In this document: one piece after another, positions 43,206-51,422 of the stretch | Numbering within the stretch: the first letter of the stretch is position 1 | Layout: the number at the start of each line of letters is the position of its first letter | From: Desulfurococcus mucosus DSM 2162 | GTDB lineage: Archaea; Thermoproteota; Thermoprotei_A; Sulfolobales; Desulfurococcaceae | DNA length: 64,000 bases | Direction of reading: 5' to 3' | Assembly (NCBI RefSeq): GCF_000186365.1 | Contig: NC_014961.1 | Location: 124,001 to 188,000 of the forward strand | Translations under genes and position numbers: made by a program | The notes under the pieces: model-generated | What the model saw: the letters and a program-made list of their open reading frames with translations, nothing else | Databases searched by the model: none | What the model was told of the DNA's origin: nothing

Positions 43206-44051
43206 ATGTTGTTCAGTGATGCACACCTACATACAAACCCTGTGAAGGGCATGGGTGCCTCCAGAGTGTCCGAGAGGTTTAAGAGAGAGGGTGGGTGGTT
43301 CATGGCACTTGTCGCACTGCCGCCTTACCACTACGGAATAGAGGAGGTCGGTGTCGACTCGTATAGAAGGGTTCTCGAAATACTGAACAGGGAAGCACAG
43401 GTTGCGAGAAGCCATGGGCTGAGGGTTGCCCGCCTCATGGGTCTACACCCGGCTGAAATAGATGAGTACTATAGGCGTGGCGTGAAGGGGAGGAAGCTCT
43501 ATGAACTAGCCAGCAGCGTCCTGGACTTGATAAGGAGCGCGCTCAAGGCAGGGCTTCTCGACGGCATAGGCGAGGTCGGTAGACAGCACTATGCCACCAG
43601 TGTTGAAAGAATAGTGTTATCCGAGATGGTGATGATGAATGCACTAGAGATCTCCAGGGAGTATGACGTAGTCATCCACCTTCACCTCGAGCAGGGCGGG
43701 TGGGTCACAGCCTTCTCCGTTGAGAGGCTGCGGAGGCTCCTAGTACCCGGCCACGGGAAGATAGTGTTGCATCACTCATCAAGCGAGACAGTGCTGGCAG
43801 CCGAGGAGCTCGGCCTAGCCTACACTATACCTGTTAAAGGCTTTGACGAGAAGCTGGCGTCCCGGAGACCAGTAAACGCGATGGTGGAGTCAGACTTCAT
43901 AGACGACCCGGAGAGACCCGGGGCGGCGGCCTACCCATGGGAGATACCGAGGGTTCTCAAGGGGCAGCTCGAGAGAGGTGTGATCGATGAGGAATACGTT
44001 TACAGGATCATGGTTGAGAACATTACGAGATATTACGGTGTAGCACCATAG
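43206..44051 (+). CDS. TatD-related metal-dependent hydrolase
   Basis: 281 aa PHP/amidohydrolase-like barrel of the archaeal TatD-related group (COG1099-like). Metal ligands: FSDAHLHTNPVKGMG (HxH), GLHPAEID, LLDGIGEVGRQHY (Glu), DVVIHLHLEQGG (His), KIVLHHSSSETV (His), NAMVESDFIDDP (Asp). A nuclease or hydrolase activity fits the family; substrate unknown. TATA CCTATATATG at 43138-43147; ATG 43206. Confidence 0.82.
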   Translation: MLFSDAHLHTNPVKGMGASRVSERFKREGGWFMALVALPPYHYGIEEVGVDSYRRVLEILNREAQVARSHGLRVARLMGLHPAEIDEYYRRGVKGRKLYELASSVLDLIRSALKAGLLDGIGEVGRQHYATSVERIVLSEMVMMNALEISREYDVVIHLHLEQGGWVTAFSVERLRRLLVPGHGKIVLHHSSSETVLAAEELGLAYTIPVKGFDEKLASRRPVNAMVESDFIDDPERPGAAAYPWEIPRVLKGQLERGVIDEEYVYRIMVENITRYYGVAP

Positions 44052-44101
44052 AATACGGTGCAACTAGGCAGCCTTGCCTAAGGGATCCCTGGGCGGTATG
44101 A

Positions 44102-44371
44102 ATGGGTTTGAAGTGCGAGATATGCGGTGAGAGGGAAGCCGTCTACACCTGTAGGCTCTGCGGTAGGAGAGTATGTGGCGACGACTATGACTCAGTGAAG
44201 GGCGTGTGCAAGGTTTGCAGCGAGGCCATGTGCGAGATTTGCGGGAGGCAACTGGCCATAGGTTACTGCAAGTATTGCGGTAGGATAGGGTGTGAAGACT
44301 GCCTAATACAGGTCTCCACAGTTGAATACGTGTGCAAGGACTGTGCTTTCAAATACCGTTTAAAACATTGA
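44102..44371 (+). CDS. Small zinc-finger protein (double treble-clef, B-box/HIT-like)
   Basis: 89 aa with fourteen Cys arranged as tandem CxxC units: LKCEICGEREAVYTCRLCGRRVCGDDY, KGVCKVCSEAMCEICGRQLAIGYCKYCGRIGCEDC, VEYVCKDCAFKY. Spacing suggests three or four zinc sites of B-box or zf-HIT type. Such archaeal proteins are likely protein-interaction modules. It precedes the AIR synthase-like gene by 41 bp. Confidence 0.75.
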   Translation: MGLKCEICGEREAVYTCRLCGRRVCGDDYDSVKGVCKVCSEAMCEICGRQLAIGYCKYCGRIGCEDCLIQVSTVEYVCKDCAFKYRLKH

Positions 44372-44412
44372 TAACCCATGTGTAGGCCGGGAACAAACGG
44401 GGTGCTTGGTGA

Positions 44413-45408
44413 ATGGTCAAACACGGTAAGCCGTCGTGGAACACCATGAGCTTCCTCCTATCACTTCTACCAATTGAGGATCCAGACCTGGTAGTGGGGC
44501 CTCGGCAAGGCGAGGACGCAGCCGTTCTGAGACTCAGGGACGGATTCCTCGTGGCACACGTGGATCCAATAACCACTGGCGTCAGGAAAGCCGGATACCT
44601 GGCTGTGCACGTGGCTGGCAACGATATAGCTGTTAGAGGAGTGGCACCAAGGTGGTTTATGCCGGTTACACTTATACCAGCCCACTACAGTGAGGCCGAT
44701 GTAGAGGAGCTTTTCAGGGATATGGGTGCAGCGCTCAGAGAGATCGGCGGGGTAGCCATAGGGGGGCACACAGAAGTTACGCCGGGGCTCGATAGACCGA
44801 TAATAGCTATGACGGCCATCGGGTACACTAACGGCAGGGTTATCTCAACCAGGGATGCAAGGGAAGGCGACCACGTGGTGATCATAGGTAGAATCGGTGG
44901 TGAAGGCGCAGGCGTCATCGCATGGGACTTCGAAGACCTGCTCCTCGGGAAAGGTGTACCGGAGAACATTATCAAGCGGGCAAAGGGCTTCATATACGAT
45001 GTAAGCATAGTTAAGACAGCTCTAGCTGTGAAGGACTACGTGAACACGATGCATGACGCCACTGAGGGAGGAGTAATCCAAGCATTGAGAGAAGTCGCCT
45101 CCGCGAGCGGGAAGGATATAATCGTGGATGCAGACGCCTTCCAGATAGAGAAGGAGGTCGAAGAGATCTCACAGAGGATCGGCGTCAACCCCCTTAGGCT
45201 TTTAAGCAGCGGGTGTATCGTGGCATCCGTGCCCCCCGGCAACCTAGACGCCTTGCTCAGCAGGCTGAGAGGGCTTGGAGTAGGCTTCAGCGTTGTGGGA
45301 CACGTCGTTAAGGGTGGTGGAAGAGTAATCGTTGAGTCCAAGAGTGGTGGAAGAATAGTTGTAGACACGGATGTTGTTGATGAAATTTATAAGCTGTGGA
45401 ATCAATGA
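44413..45408 (+). CDS. AIR synthase (PurM/HypE-like) family protein
   Basis: 331 aa with the PurM-like ATP-binding fold: GEDAAVLRLRDGFLVAHVDPIT (N-terminal ATP site), HVAGNDIAVRGVAPRWFMPVTLIP, GGVAIGGHTEVTPGLDRPIIAMTAIG, GDHVVIIGRIGGEGAGVIAWDFE, DYVNTMHDATEGGVIQALREVASASG. HypE proteins end in a conserved Cys (PRIC) for carbamoyl transfer; this one ends in KLWNQ and lacks it, so it is not a classical HypE. Substrate unknown. Confidence 0.78.
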   Translation: MVKHGKPSWNTMSFLLSLLPIEDPDLVVGPRQGEDAAVLRLRDGFLVAHVDPITTGVRKAGYLAVHVAGNDIAVRGVAPRWFMPVTLIPAHYSEADVEELFRDMGAALREIGGVAIGGHTEVTPGLDRPIIAMTAIGYTNGRVISTRDAREGDHVVIIGRIGGEGAGVIAWDFEDLLLGKGVPENIIKRAKGFIYDVSIVKTALAVKDYVNTMHDATEGGVIQALREVASASGKDIIVDADAFQIEKEVEEISQRIGVNPLRLLSSGCIVASVPPGNLDALLSRLRGLGVGFSVVGHVVKGGGRVIVESKSGGRIVVDTDVVDEIYKLWNQ

Positions 45409-45428
45409 GAGATGCCTGGTGAACCAGT

Positions 45429-45941
45429 GTGAGCGAGGCGCTTACGGGCATAGATAGAGCGGTGAAATCCCTTAACACGCTCTCCCGTAACATAAGGTCC
45501 AGGGTGCTTGGAAGCCAGGAACTGGACGCTAAAACTGCCAGCACAGCCTCGCATCTAGTAGAGATCATTGAGAGCATAGCGGTGAGCCTGCAGCGATTAG
45601 AGAACAAGTTGAAAACCGGGGAATCCGGGCAAGGAGTTGTCAGGCTGGCCCCCTACACGTATGTTATCACAGGTAGGGGCGGAGTAGTATTGATGAGAAC
45701 CAGGCCTGAATACATTATTCTCTCGGTGGACTCCGAGCACGGCTCTGTCAGCGTTAAAGCCAGGAAAACCCTGTTGACAGCTGAACCAGGGAGGATACTG
45801 ATGAAGACCAGGGGAGTCGGGGTCGAAGTAAACCCGCTCAACATCGATGACTACAAGGCTAAAAGAAACGAGTTGAAGAACGCGTTGAGAAGCCTTGAGA
45901 AAGTGGTTAACTTTAAACTAGCATCACTCCTAGAGCACTAG
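45429..45941 (+). CDS. Hypothetical protein, coiled-coil plus beta domain
   Basis: 170 aa, not recognised. A helical N-terminus (EALTGIDRAVKSLNTLSRNIRS, TASHLVEIIESIAVSLQRLENKLK) is followed by strands VVRLAPYTYVITGRGGVVLMRTRPEYIILSVDSEHGSVSVKARKTLL, then a final helix. GTG 45429 follows GGTGA. It is convergent with the CdvB paralogue at 46721; the helical-pair N-terminus invites testing as a division or membrane-remodelling partner, but there is no direct evidence. Confidence 0.55.
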   Translation: MSEALTGIDRAVKSLNTLSRNIRSRVLGSQELDAKTASTASHLVEIIESIAVSLQRLENKLKTGESGQGVVRLAPYTYVITGRGGVVLMRTRPEYIILSVDSEHGSVSVKARKTLLTAEPGRILMKTRGVGVEVNPLNIDDYKAKRNELKNALRSLEKVVNFKLASLLEH

Positions 45942-46008
45942 CCCTCTCTTATTCTTACTTCTTACCAGGACCCCTGTGCACGAGGAGCTGGTTCTCCGTA
46001 GAAAAAGA

Positions 46009-46026
46009 GCGAGCCTACAACTGTAA
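46009..46026 (+). repeat. Possible degenerate tail of the dispersed repeat
   Basis: GCGAGCCTACAACTGTAA compares with GCGAGGCTTTCAACTGTAA at 8182. No head is seen. It lies in the space between convergent genes; could be chance. Confidence 0.3.
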
Positions 46027-46094
46027 AAACACACTTGGTTTTGAGCCGGGTGTCAAGCAGGGTTTCCAAGGCTGTGAAGCCGTAAAAAGGAGGG

Positions 46095-46721
46095 CTAGGC
46101 GCTCTTTACTCCCTCTCCCTCTGGTACGATGGCCTTCGGCAGCTCCGCGAACTTCTCCTTCATCTTCTGCTCCGCTACGATCCTCGCTTCCTCCAACACC
46201 TTCTTTGCCTCGCTGTCCATGCCTACACCTATGTCTGTTGTCAGATCCACTACTCCAGCGCCCACAGCTGTCTCCAGCTCTCTCACAGCGTACTGTAGGT
46301 CGATCCATATGTCCGGGGCAACGCCCTTCAATATGTTCACGGCTTCCCTCATGACCCCGATGACCGGGGCAACCTCGTTGACTGCTCCACCATATATTAT
46401 GAAGGTCTCCAGCTTCAGTGCAGCGTGCTCCAGAGCGTACTGCACTGTGAGTAGCTGCTTGCTCACCTTCCTTATCTCAGCAACCTCCTTAGCATACATC
46501 TTGGCTCTCAGCTCATCCTTCTTCGTCAGGGATTCAACTATCATCTCGAATAGCTCGCGATCCCTATCCGAGAGCTTCTCGAGGTAGTTGCTTATCCTGC
46601 CTATCGCGGTCTTTATCCTGTACTGGGCGATTATAGCCTTCTTCTCCATTGGATCCTTGTCATTCGTGAATAGCTTCCTCAGCTTCTCCCCAACTGTTTC
46701 CTCCCTCTTATAGTAGCTCAT
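46095..46721 (-). CDS. cdvB2: ESCRT-III-like protein, CdvB paralogue (Snf7 family)
   Basis: 208 aa ESCRT-III core: basic alpha-1/alpha-2 region MEKKAIIAQYRIKTAIGRISNYLEKLSDRDRELFEMIVESLTKKDELRAKMYAKEVAEIRKVSKQLLTVQYALEHAALKLET, then acidic helices LQYAVRELETAVGAG and GVGMDSEAKKVLEEARIVAEQKMKEKF. It has no C-terminal winged helix that would bind CdvA, so it is one of the short paralogues (CdvB1/B2/B3 type) that complete constriction after CdvB is removed. ATG 46721 with GGTGG; TATA GTTTAAAAG at 46757-46765. The CdvA gene is 40 kb away. Confidence 0.87.
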   Translation of the reverse strand: MSYYKREETVGEKLRKLFTNDKDPMEKKAIIAQYRIKTAIGRISNYLEKLSDRDRELFEMIVESLTKKDELRAKMYAKEVAEIRKVSKQLLTVQYALEHAALKLETFIIYGGAVNEVAPVIGVMREAVNILKGVAPDIWIDLQYAVRELETAVGAGVVDLTTDIGVGMDSEAKKVLEEARIVAEQKMKEKFAELPKAIVPEGEGVKSA

Positions 46722-46886
46722 GGCAGTCCACCGCTTGCTTTATGGCTTGACGCTTTACTTTTAAACCCTTGGACTGGATCCGGTGCAAGGGAAACACTTA
46801 TATTATCCCAGCTGGTTAATCTAGGAGTAGTGGGCAACCCTTTCAGGCCCCATTGATCCAGGGGTCGCCCAGGTCTGGTGGTGGCC

Positions 46887-47189
46887 GTGGACAGCGAGTT
46901 GAGGAAGTACATCACATGCTGGAACAACTGTAGCTTGAGGCATATAGAGGCGCTCGCTATGCTGGGACTAGTGGTGAAAGCGGAGGCAGTTGAATGCGGC
47001 GACAGGGGCTTCATGAAGATCAATGCAACCCTCTTCGATGGGGGGCACGTTGACTCAGCATGCTTCCATAGCGAGGAGGTTAAGCAGTCCCTCAGAATAA
47101 TCAATATATACATAGGCTTCGCTAGATCCAAGGGCTCCCTAGGGAAACTCACAGTAGTTGATACTAAAGGCGCCTCACAGGAAGCTTAG
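46887..47189 (+). CDS. Hypothetical cysteine-containing protein
   Basis: 100 aa, not recognised: DSELRKYITCWNNCSLRHIEALAMLGLVVKAEAVECGDRGFMKINATLFDGGHVDSACFHSEEVKQSLRIINIYIGFARSKG. Four Cys spread unevenly (CWNNC pair, then single ones) might bind a metal. GTG 46887 follows GGTGGTGG; earlier in-frame GTG codons lie inside that site. Divergent from the CdvB paralogue across 165 bp. Confidence 0.5.
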   Translation: MDSELRKYITCWNNCSLRHIEALAMLGLVVKAEAVECGDRGFMKINATLFDGGHVDSACFHSEEVKQSLRIINIYIGFARSKGSLGKLTVVDTKGASQEA

Positions 47190-47305
47190 TAGCCTAAAAC
47201 CATGATTAAGCAAGCCTGCTTTCAGCCGAACCACCCTACCTTGGAAAGTAGTGCGAAGGCCTATAAGCTCTTCACGCATGTGCTCAACCGGTTCGAAGAA
47301 CCCAT

Positions 47306-47343
47306 CTGACCTCTTCCCCGCCCTAAAGAGCCGGGGGTTTCCT
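47306..47343 (+). repeat. Dispersed stem-loop repeat, 3'-altered copy
   Basis: CTGACCTCTTCCCCGCC, CTAAAGAGCC, GGGGGTTTCC. The head matches the consensus at 16 of 17 positions; the tail has diverged after GGGG. Confidence 0.6.
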
Positions 47344-47407
47344 CGTTCAGGAGGTTTACGGGATATCCAGGGCTGTGACGGGCCGTATATGTGTCCTTGA
47401 GTATTGG

Positions 47408-47460
47408 TCAGTCATGGGGCCCGCTCATCGCTTGGGCTCGCCGGTAATACCATTCATCAC
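47408..47460 (-). ncRNA. C/D-box guide sRNA (second candidate)
   Basis: Minus strand: box C GTGATGA (47460-47454), 22 nt, box C' GCGATGA (47431-47425), 13-nt guide GCGGGCCCCATGA, box D CTGA (47411-47408). Box C' is identical to that of the 12 kb sRNA. D' is not clear: with the same 8-nt D'-C' spacing it would be CGGC, a poor box. The D guide therefore is the better supported one, predicting a target with UCAUGGGGCCCGC. Confidence 0.6.
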
Positions 47461-47599
47461 TTGAACCAAACTATGTCTACTGCCCTAAAATATTCCATGT
47501 ATATCCACTGTTTGCACGTCTAGATCCACATAGTATTTATCCACCCGTGTTCACGTGTACGGGCCTGTGCAGGATGCTCACTGTTTCCTCGGCTCATTG

Positions 47600-48286
47600 T
47601 TAATCACGGAGAACGCATACTCTCTCCTCGGCTACCCCGTCGAGAAGCCTCTGCAAAGCCTTCACTGCATTCCTGTACGCGTTGAGTCCACGCTGTGAGA
47701 CACCGATGCCGACGGGGCCGATCTCACGTAGCTCCCCTGCAAGGGCTTCAAGCCCCCCGCCCCCTATGATGGTTACTGCTCCACTAGTCTTCTCAACCAC
47801 TAAGCCCCCGTATCTCTCCATAGCCCTGGAAATAGAGTATCCCAGCGTGTTTGCAGCAACATGTGCTTCATATCCTCTCAGCCTGGGTAGTGCTATCATT
47901 GCAACCCAGTATTCTTCTCCAACGCCCCCGTCATCCTCCTCGAATAAGAACCTTTCACCCCTCCTAAAGTACGATGAGGAACTCAGGAGGGCCACAACAG
48001 GGTTCGACGCTTTCAGTGATGCAACTCTTACACCATGAGGGGTTTCCCAGTCTAGCTTGAATAATAAGTCTAGGTGTTGCTCCCTGTCAACGCCGTTCGT
48101 GAGCGCTATGTACTCGCCTTCTACTCCGGTATTGAACGCTATCCCCCCGTAGGGTTCCAGAGTATTGTTCAGGAGCTCTTCAACCCTGGAGAAAAGCTCG
48201 TTGAGGCGTCGCCTCCTAGCCCCGTAGCCCACGCGCATAGCATACCTCTCTACTTCTTCAACCCTCACCACTGTGTAGCGGGGCAT
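47600..48286 (-). CDS. GTP cyclohydrolase III-like protein
   Basis: 228 aa resembling archaeal GTP cyclohydrolase III (ArfA; GTP to formylaminopyrimidine for F420/riboflavin). The match covers TVVRVEEVERYAMRVG, LNELFSRVEELLNNTLEPYGGIAFNTGVEGEYIALTNGVDREQHLDLL (family: GIAFxTxxxxIIAITNGIDxETH) and a final helix AVKALQRLL. The family's GGDN-like metal loop is here VTIIGGGGLEALAG, with no acid, and the protein is ~40 aa short, so activity is doubtful. ATG 48286, GGTGG upstream. Divergent from glmS. Confidence 0.5.
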   Translation of the reverse strand: MPRYTVVRVEEVERYAMRVGYGARRRRLNELFSRVEELLNNTLEPYGGIAFNTGVEGEYIALTNGVDREQHLDLLFKLDWETPHGVRVASLKASNPVVALLSSSSYFRRGERFLFEEDDGGVGEEYWVAMIALPRLRGYEAHVAANTLGYSISRAMERYGGLVVEKTSGAVTIIGGGGLEALAGELREIGPVGIGVSQRGLNAYRNAVKALQRLLDGVAEERVCVLRD

Positions 48287-48346
48287 ACGTGTCCACCGCC
48301 TCTACTTAAATAGTGTCTTCCAGTATTATTTAAGACGGTGCACTAC

Positions 48347-50167
48347 ATGGGCGGCATCTTCGGCGTCGTATGCAGCACCAATGTACCCAGGGGGCTCGTT
48401 GTCACAGTGCTTCGCAGGCTCATATACAGAGGGTATGATGGGGCTGGTGCTGTATTCCCGGTCAACGGGGTTCTCGAGGTGAGGAAGGCGCCGGGACACC
48501 TTGACAGCGTTGTTAAACAAGTGGATCTCGAGGACATTCCATCCAACATGGTTTTAGCGCATACAAGGTACGCTAGCCGTGGATGGCCCGTGTACGAGAA
48601 CACCCACCCGTTGCTTGACTGCACCGGTAGGATAGCTGTTGTAGGGGACGGCATAATAGACAATTACGAGGACTACAGGGCTAGGCTTGAGAAGGAGGGA
48701 CACGTGCTGAGGTCGAGGACCGATACAGAGGTTGCAGCCCACCTCCTTGAGAAATACTACAGGATTGAGGGCGACTGGCTTAAAGCGGTTCTCAGGGTTG
48801 GAGCCGAGTTAAAGGGCCTCTACTCCCTTGCATTCATGGTTCTCGGTGTGGATGGCATACTATTCGTGCAGAACGGTCAACCCCTCGTCATAGGCATGGG
48901 TTCACACTGCGTCTTCCTCTCGAGCGATATCCCATCGCTCTACGGGCTTGCTGACACGGCATACATAGTTGATGACGGGGTCGCCGGGCTCATAGGGCTG
49001 GATAGGCAGGTGCTCTACAGGATTTCAACCGGGGAGCAACTAGGGCTCCAAGCCCTCCAGAGTAAGCGTGTCAAATACGGCGTTGAACACGTGGATAAAG
49101 CCGGGTTCCCGCACTACATGCTGAAGGAGATATATGAGATCCCTGAAGCAGTTTACAGGGTTACACTCTCTATCATGGATAAGTACCTGCGGCTGGCATC
49201 CATGATAATTCATGGTGCAAGAGACATATACATAGTTGCGAATGGTTCAAGCCTGCATGCGGGGATGGTTGCAACATACTACTTCAATGAGCTGGCGGGA
49301 ATATCCGTGACACCCGTCTCAGCCGCTGAGTTCCCCTACTCGGTTCTAGAAACCGTTTCCACGGGCTCGGTGATTATAGCGGTGAGCCAGAGCGGTGAAA
49401 CAAGCGATGTGATAAACAGTGTAAAGCAGGCTAAGCAGAGAGGAGCAGTGATAGTCGGTGTAACCAACAATGTGGGCTCAAGGCTCGCATTAGAGTCAAA
49501 CGTGTATCTCCCCATAGGGGCGGGCCCAGAGATCGCTGTACCAGCAACAAAATCCTTCTCCGCCACAGTAGTCGCGATGCTACTGCTCGCAATGTACAGC
49601 GGGATCTACACGGGGAGGCAGAGCTTCAACGAGTATAACTCACTGGTCGGCGAAGTAAGGGAGTCCAGTAAAGAGTTGAAAACAATACTCACCAGGCTGG
49701 ACACCGAGATAGCAACAATATTGGACTCCATGCCATTATTCAACAACACCTATGTCGCTGGAAGCGGCATCACATACCCGATAGCCCTAGAGGGGGCGTT
49801 GAAGCTGAAGGAAGCAGCATTGATACACGCGGAGGGCATGCAGCTCGGTGAACTCAGACACGGCCCCCTCACACTGGTTGGAAGAGGTTTCCCAGTCATA
49901 TTAATCGAGCCCTTCGAGGATTCAGCTAAATCATTATACCTTAAGGTAGCCAGGGAGATAGCGAACAGGGATGCCGTACTACTCGCGATCTCAACTGAAA
50001 GTGGACCCCGTGAGGGCAGGGGAATATACATAGAGGTGCCGGCTAGGAGACACCTCTACCCAGTCATAGTTGCACTACCCCTCCAGTTGCTCGCATACAG
50101 GATCGGGGTGAGGCTGAATAGACCCATTGACCGCCCACCCGGGCTAGCTAAGGCTATAACAACATAG
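48347..50167 (+). CDS. glmS: Glucosamine-fructose-6-phosphate aminotransferase (GlmS) with altered glutaminase site
   Basis: 606 aa: glutaminase domain (1-240) plus two SIS isomerase domains. Isomerase sites look complete: SQSGETSDVINSVKQAK, AGPEIAVPATKSFSA, EGALKLKEAALIHAEGMQLGELRHGPL, and the terminal RPPGLAKAITT with the sugar-binding Lys. The glutaminase is odd: the essential N-terminal nucleophile is missing (MGGIFGVVC instead of MCGIxG), and the oxyanion-hole HNG loop is GDG (residues 100-102). HTR and TDTE are kept. It may use free ammonia, or Cys9 may act instead. ATG 48347 (GGTG six bases upstream) is the family start; a GTG 9 bp earlier would not restore a Cys. Confidence 0.88.
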   Translation: MGGIFGVVCSTNVPRGLVVTVLRRLIYRGYDGAGAVFPVNGVLEVRKAPGHLDSVVKQVDLEDIPSNMVLAHTRYASRGWPVYENTHPLLDCTGRIAVVGDGIIDNYEDYRARLEKEGHVLRSRTDTEVAAHLLEKYYRIEGDWLKAVLRVGAELKGLYSLAFMVLGVDGILFVQNGQPLVIGMGSHCVFLSSDIPSLYGLADTAYIVDDGVAGLIGLDRQVLYRISTGEQLGLQALQSKRVKYGVEHVDKAGFPHYMLKEIYEIPEAVYRVTLSIMDKYLRLASMIIHGARDIYIVANGSSLHAGMVATYYFNELAGISVTPVSAAEFPYSVLETVSTGSVIIAVSQSGETSDVINSVKQAKQRGAVIVGVTNNVGSRLALESNVYLPIGAGPEIAVPATKSFSATVVAMLLLAMYSGIYTGRQSFNEYNSLVGEVRESSKELKTILTRLDTEIATILDSMPLFNNTYVAGSGITYPIALEGALKLKEAALIHAEGMQLGELRHGPLTLVGRGFPVILIEPFEDSAKSLYLKVAREIANRDAVLLAISTESGPREGRGIYIEVPARRHLYPVIVALPLQLLAYRIGVRLNRPIDRPPGLAKAITT

Positions 50168-50289
50168 CTTTAATACTCCAACCACATGGATACCTTTTAA
50201 GCGATGAAGGCGATGATGTATCCTAGTCCAGGTTGACTAGTGATGAGGAATCTCCGGGACCGAGCCGGAGCACAGCCGAGGTGTATCAC

Positions 50290-51396
50290 ATGGGTGTCAA
50301 ACTCGATCCATGGGGTCACTACGCTATAGAGGACTACGTTAAGCTCCTCGCGGAATTCGGGATCCACCCTATAGACGAGGTGCTGGGATCCCTACCCAGG
50401 AAGCACATGTACTTCGAGAGACGGGTTATCTTCGGGCACCGCGACTTCAACCTATGGCTCGACGCGCTTAAACATGGTGAAAAAGTCGCAGTGCTCACGG
50501 GCTTCATGCCGAGCGGTAGACCGCACCTTGGTACAGCCATGGTGTACGAGGAGCTGAGGTTCCTTCAATCCCTCGGAGCCCATGTGAAGATAGTTATAGC
50601 TGATGCAGAAGCATACATAGTTAGACGTGAGGAGAGAAGCGACGTGGTGAAGAGAGGCGTAGACTTCATTGCACACGCAATAGCATGGGGGATAGACCCC
50701 GAGAAGGCTGAGTTCTACTATCAGACAGCCATGGATAACGAGTACTATAGGCTCATACAAATGTTCTCCCGTAAGATATCTATGGCGGAGATGGAGGCCA
50801 TTTACGGGGAGCTGACCCCAGGCAAGATAGTTGCATCACTAACCCAGGCAGCCGACATACTGCACCTCCAGCTCGACAAGTACGGCGGCTACAGGCATGT
50901 TGTAGTCCCAGTGGGAGCGGACCAAGACCCCCATCTAAGGCTTACCAGGGATCTAGCAGACAGGTTCGAACAGGAGTTGGGGTTGAAGAGGCCGAGTTCC
51001 ATATACCATAAACTCCTGAGAGGGCTCGACGGTAATAAGATGAGTAAGAGCCGCCCCGAGTTCGCAATACACCTCGACGACGACCCGGATCTAGCGGAGA
51101 AAAAACTGTTGAACGCGCTGACCGGTGGGAGGGCCACGGCCGATGAGCAAAGGAGGCTTGGAGGAGAGCCTTGGAAATGCAGCATATACGAGCTCTACGT
51201 GTACCACCTTGTAGGCGACGACAGCGAGCTCCGCGAGGTCTACGATGAGTGTGTAACAGGCAGGGTGCTATGCGGGCAGTGCAAGCGTAGAGCGGTTGAG
51301 AGGCTTAAGAGGAGGCTCATCGAGCACCAGGAGAGATACAGGGAGGTGTTGTCAAGCGGTATAGTGGATAAAGTGTTGAGGAAGCCCTCGTTCTAA
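50290..51396 (+). CDS. trpS: Tryptophanyl-tRNA synthetase
   Basis: Class I aminoacyl-tRNA synthetase, 368 aa. HIGH-equivalent GFMPSGRPHLGTAMVYEELRFLQ, KMSKS loop DGNKMSKSRPEFAIHLDD, ARCH_EUK-type core VVPVGADQDPHLRLTRDLADRF, RKISMAEMEAIYGELTPGKIVASLTQAADILH. ATG 50290 (MGVKLDPWGHYAIEDYV) has GAGGTG at the right spacing; a TTG at 50233 would add 19 charged residues and is an alternative. Ends with a Cys pair RVLCGQCKRRAVERLKRRL. Confidence 0.94.
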   Translation: MGVKLDPWGHYAIEDYVKLLAEFGIHPIDEVLGSLPRKHMYFERRVIFGHRDFNLWLDALKHGEKVAVLTGFMPSGRPHLGTAMVYEELRFLQSLGAHVKIVIADAEAYIVRREERSDVVKRGVDFIAHAIAWGIDPEKAEFYYQTAMDNEYYRLIQMFSRKISMAEMEAIYGELTPGKIVASLTQAADILHLQLDKYGGYRHVVVPVGADQDPHLRLTRDLADRFEQELGLKRPSSIYHKLLRGLDGNKMSKSRPEFAIHLDDDPDLAEKKLLNALTGGRATADEQRRLGGEPWKCSIYELYVYHLVGDDSELREVYDECVTGRVLCGQCKRRAVERLKRRLIEHQERYREVLSSGIVDKVLRKPSF

Positions 51397-51422
51397 ACCA
51401 TCCCATACCAAGCTGGAGTGAA

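Larger units (their letters stand above)
47190..47599. other. 410-bp intergenic region
   Basis: Contains a possible repeat tail (GCTTTCAGCCG at 47218-47228), the repeat head at 47306-47343 and the guide RNA candidate at 47408-47460; the remaining bases up to the stop of the GTP cyclohydrolase-like gene are AT-rich with no ORF that I can support. Confidence 0.5.

Noticed and set aside
47270-47300. GGTTCGAAGAACCC suggested a tRNA T-arm
   Set aside because: No acceptor, D or anticodon arms can be formed around it.
50240-50290. GTGATGA upstream of trpS, possible guide RNA
   Set aside because: No CTGA within range; the tract overlaps the trpS leader.
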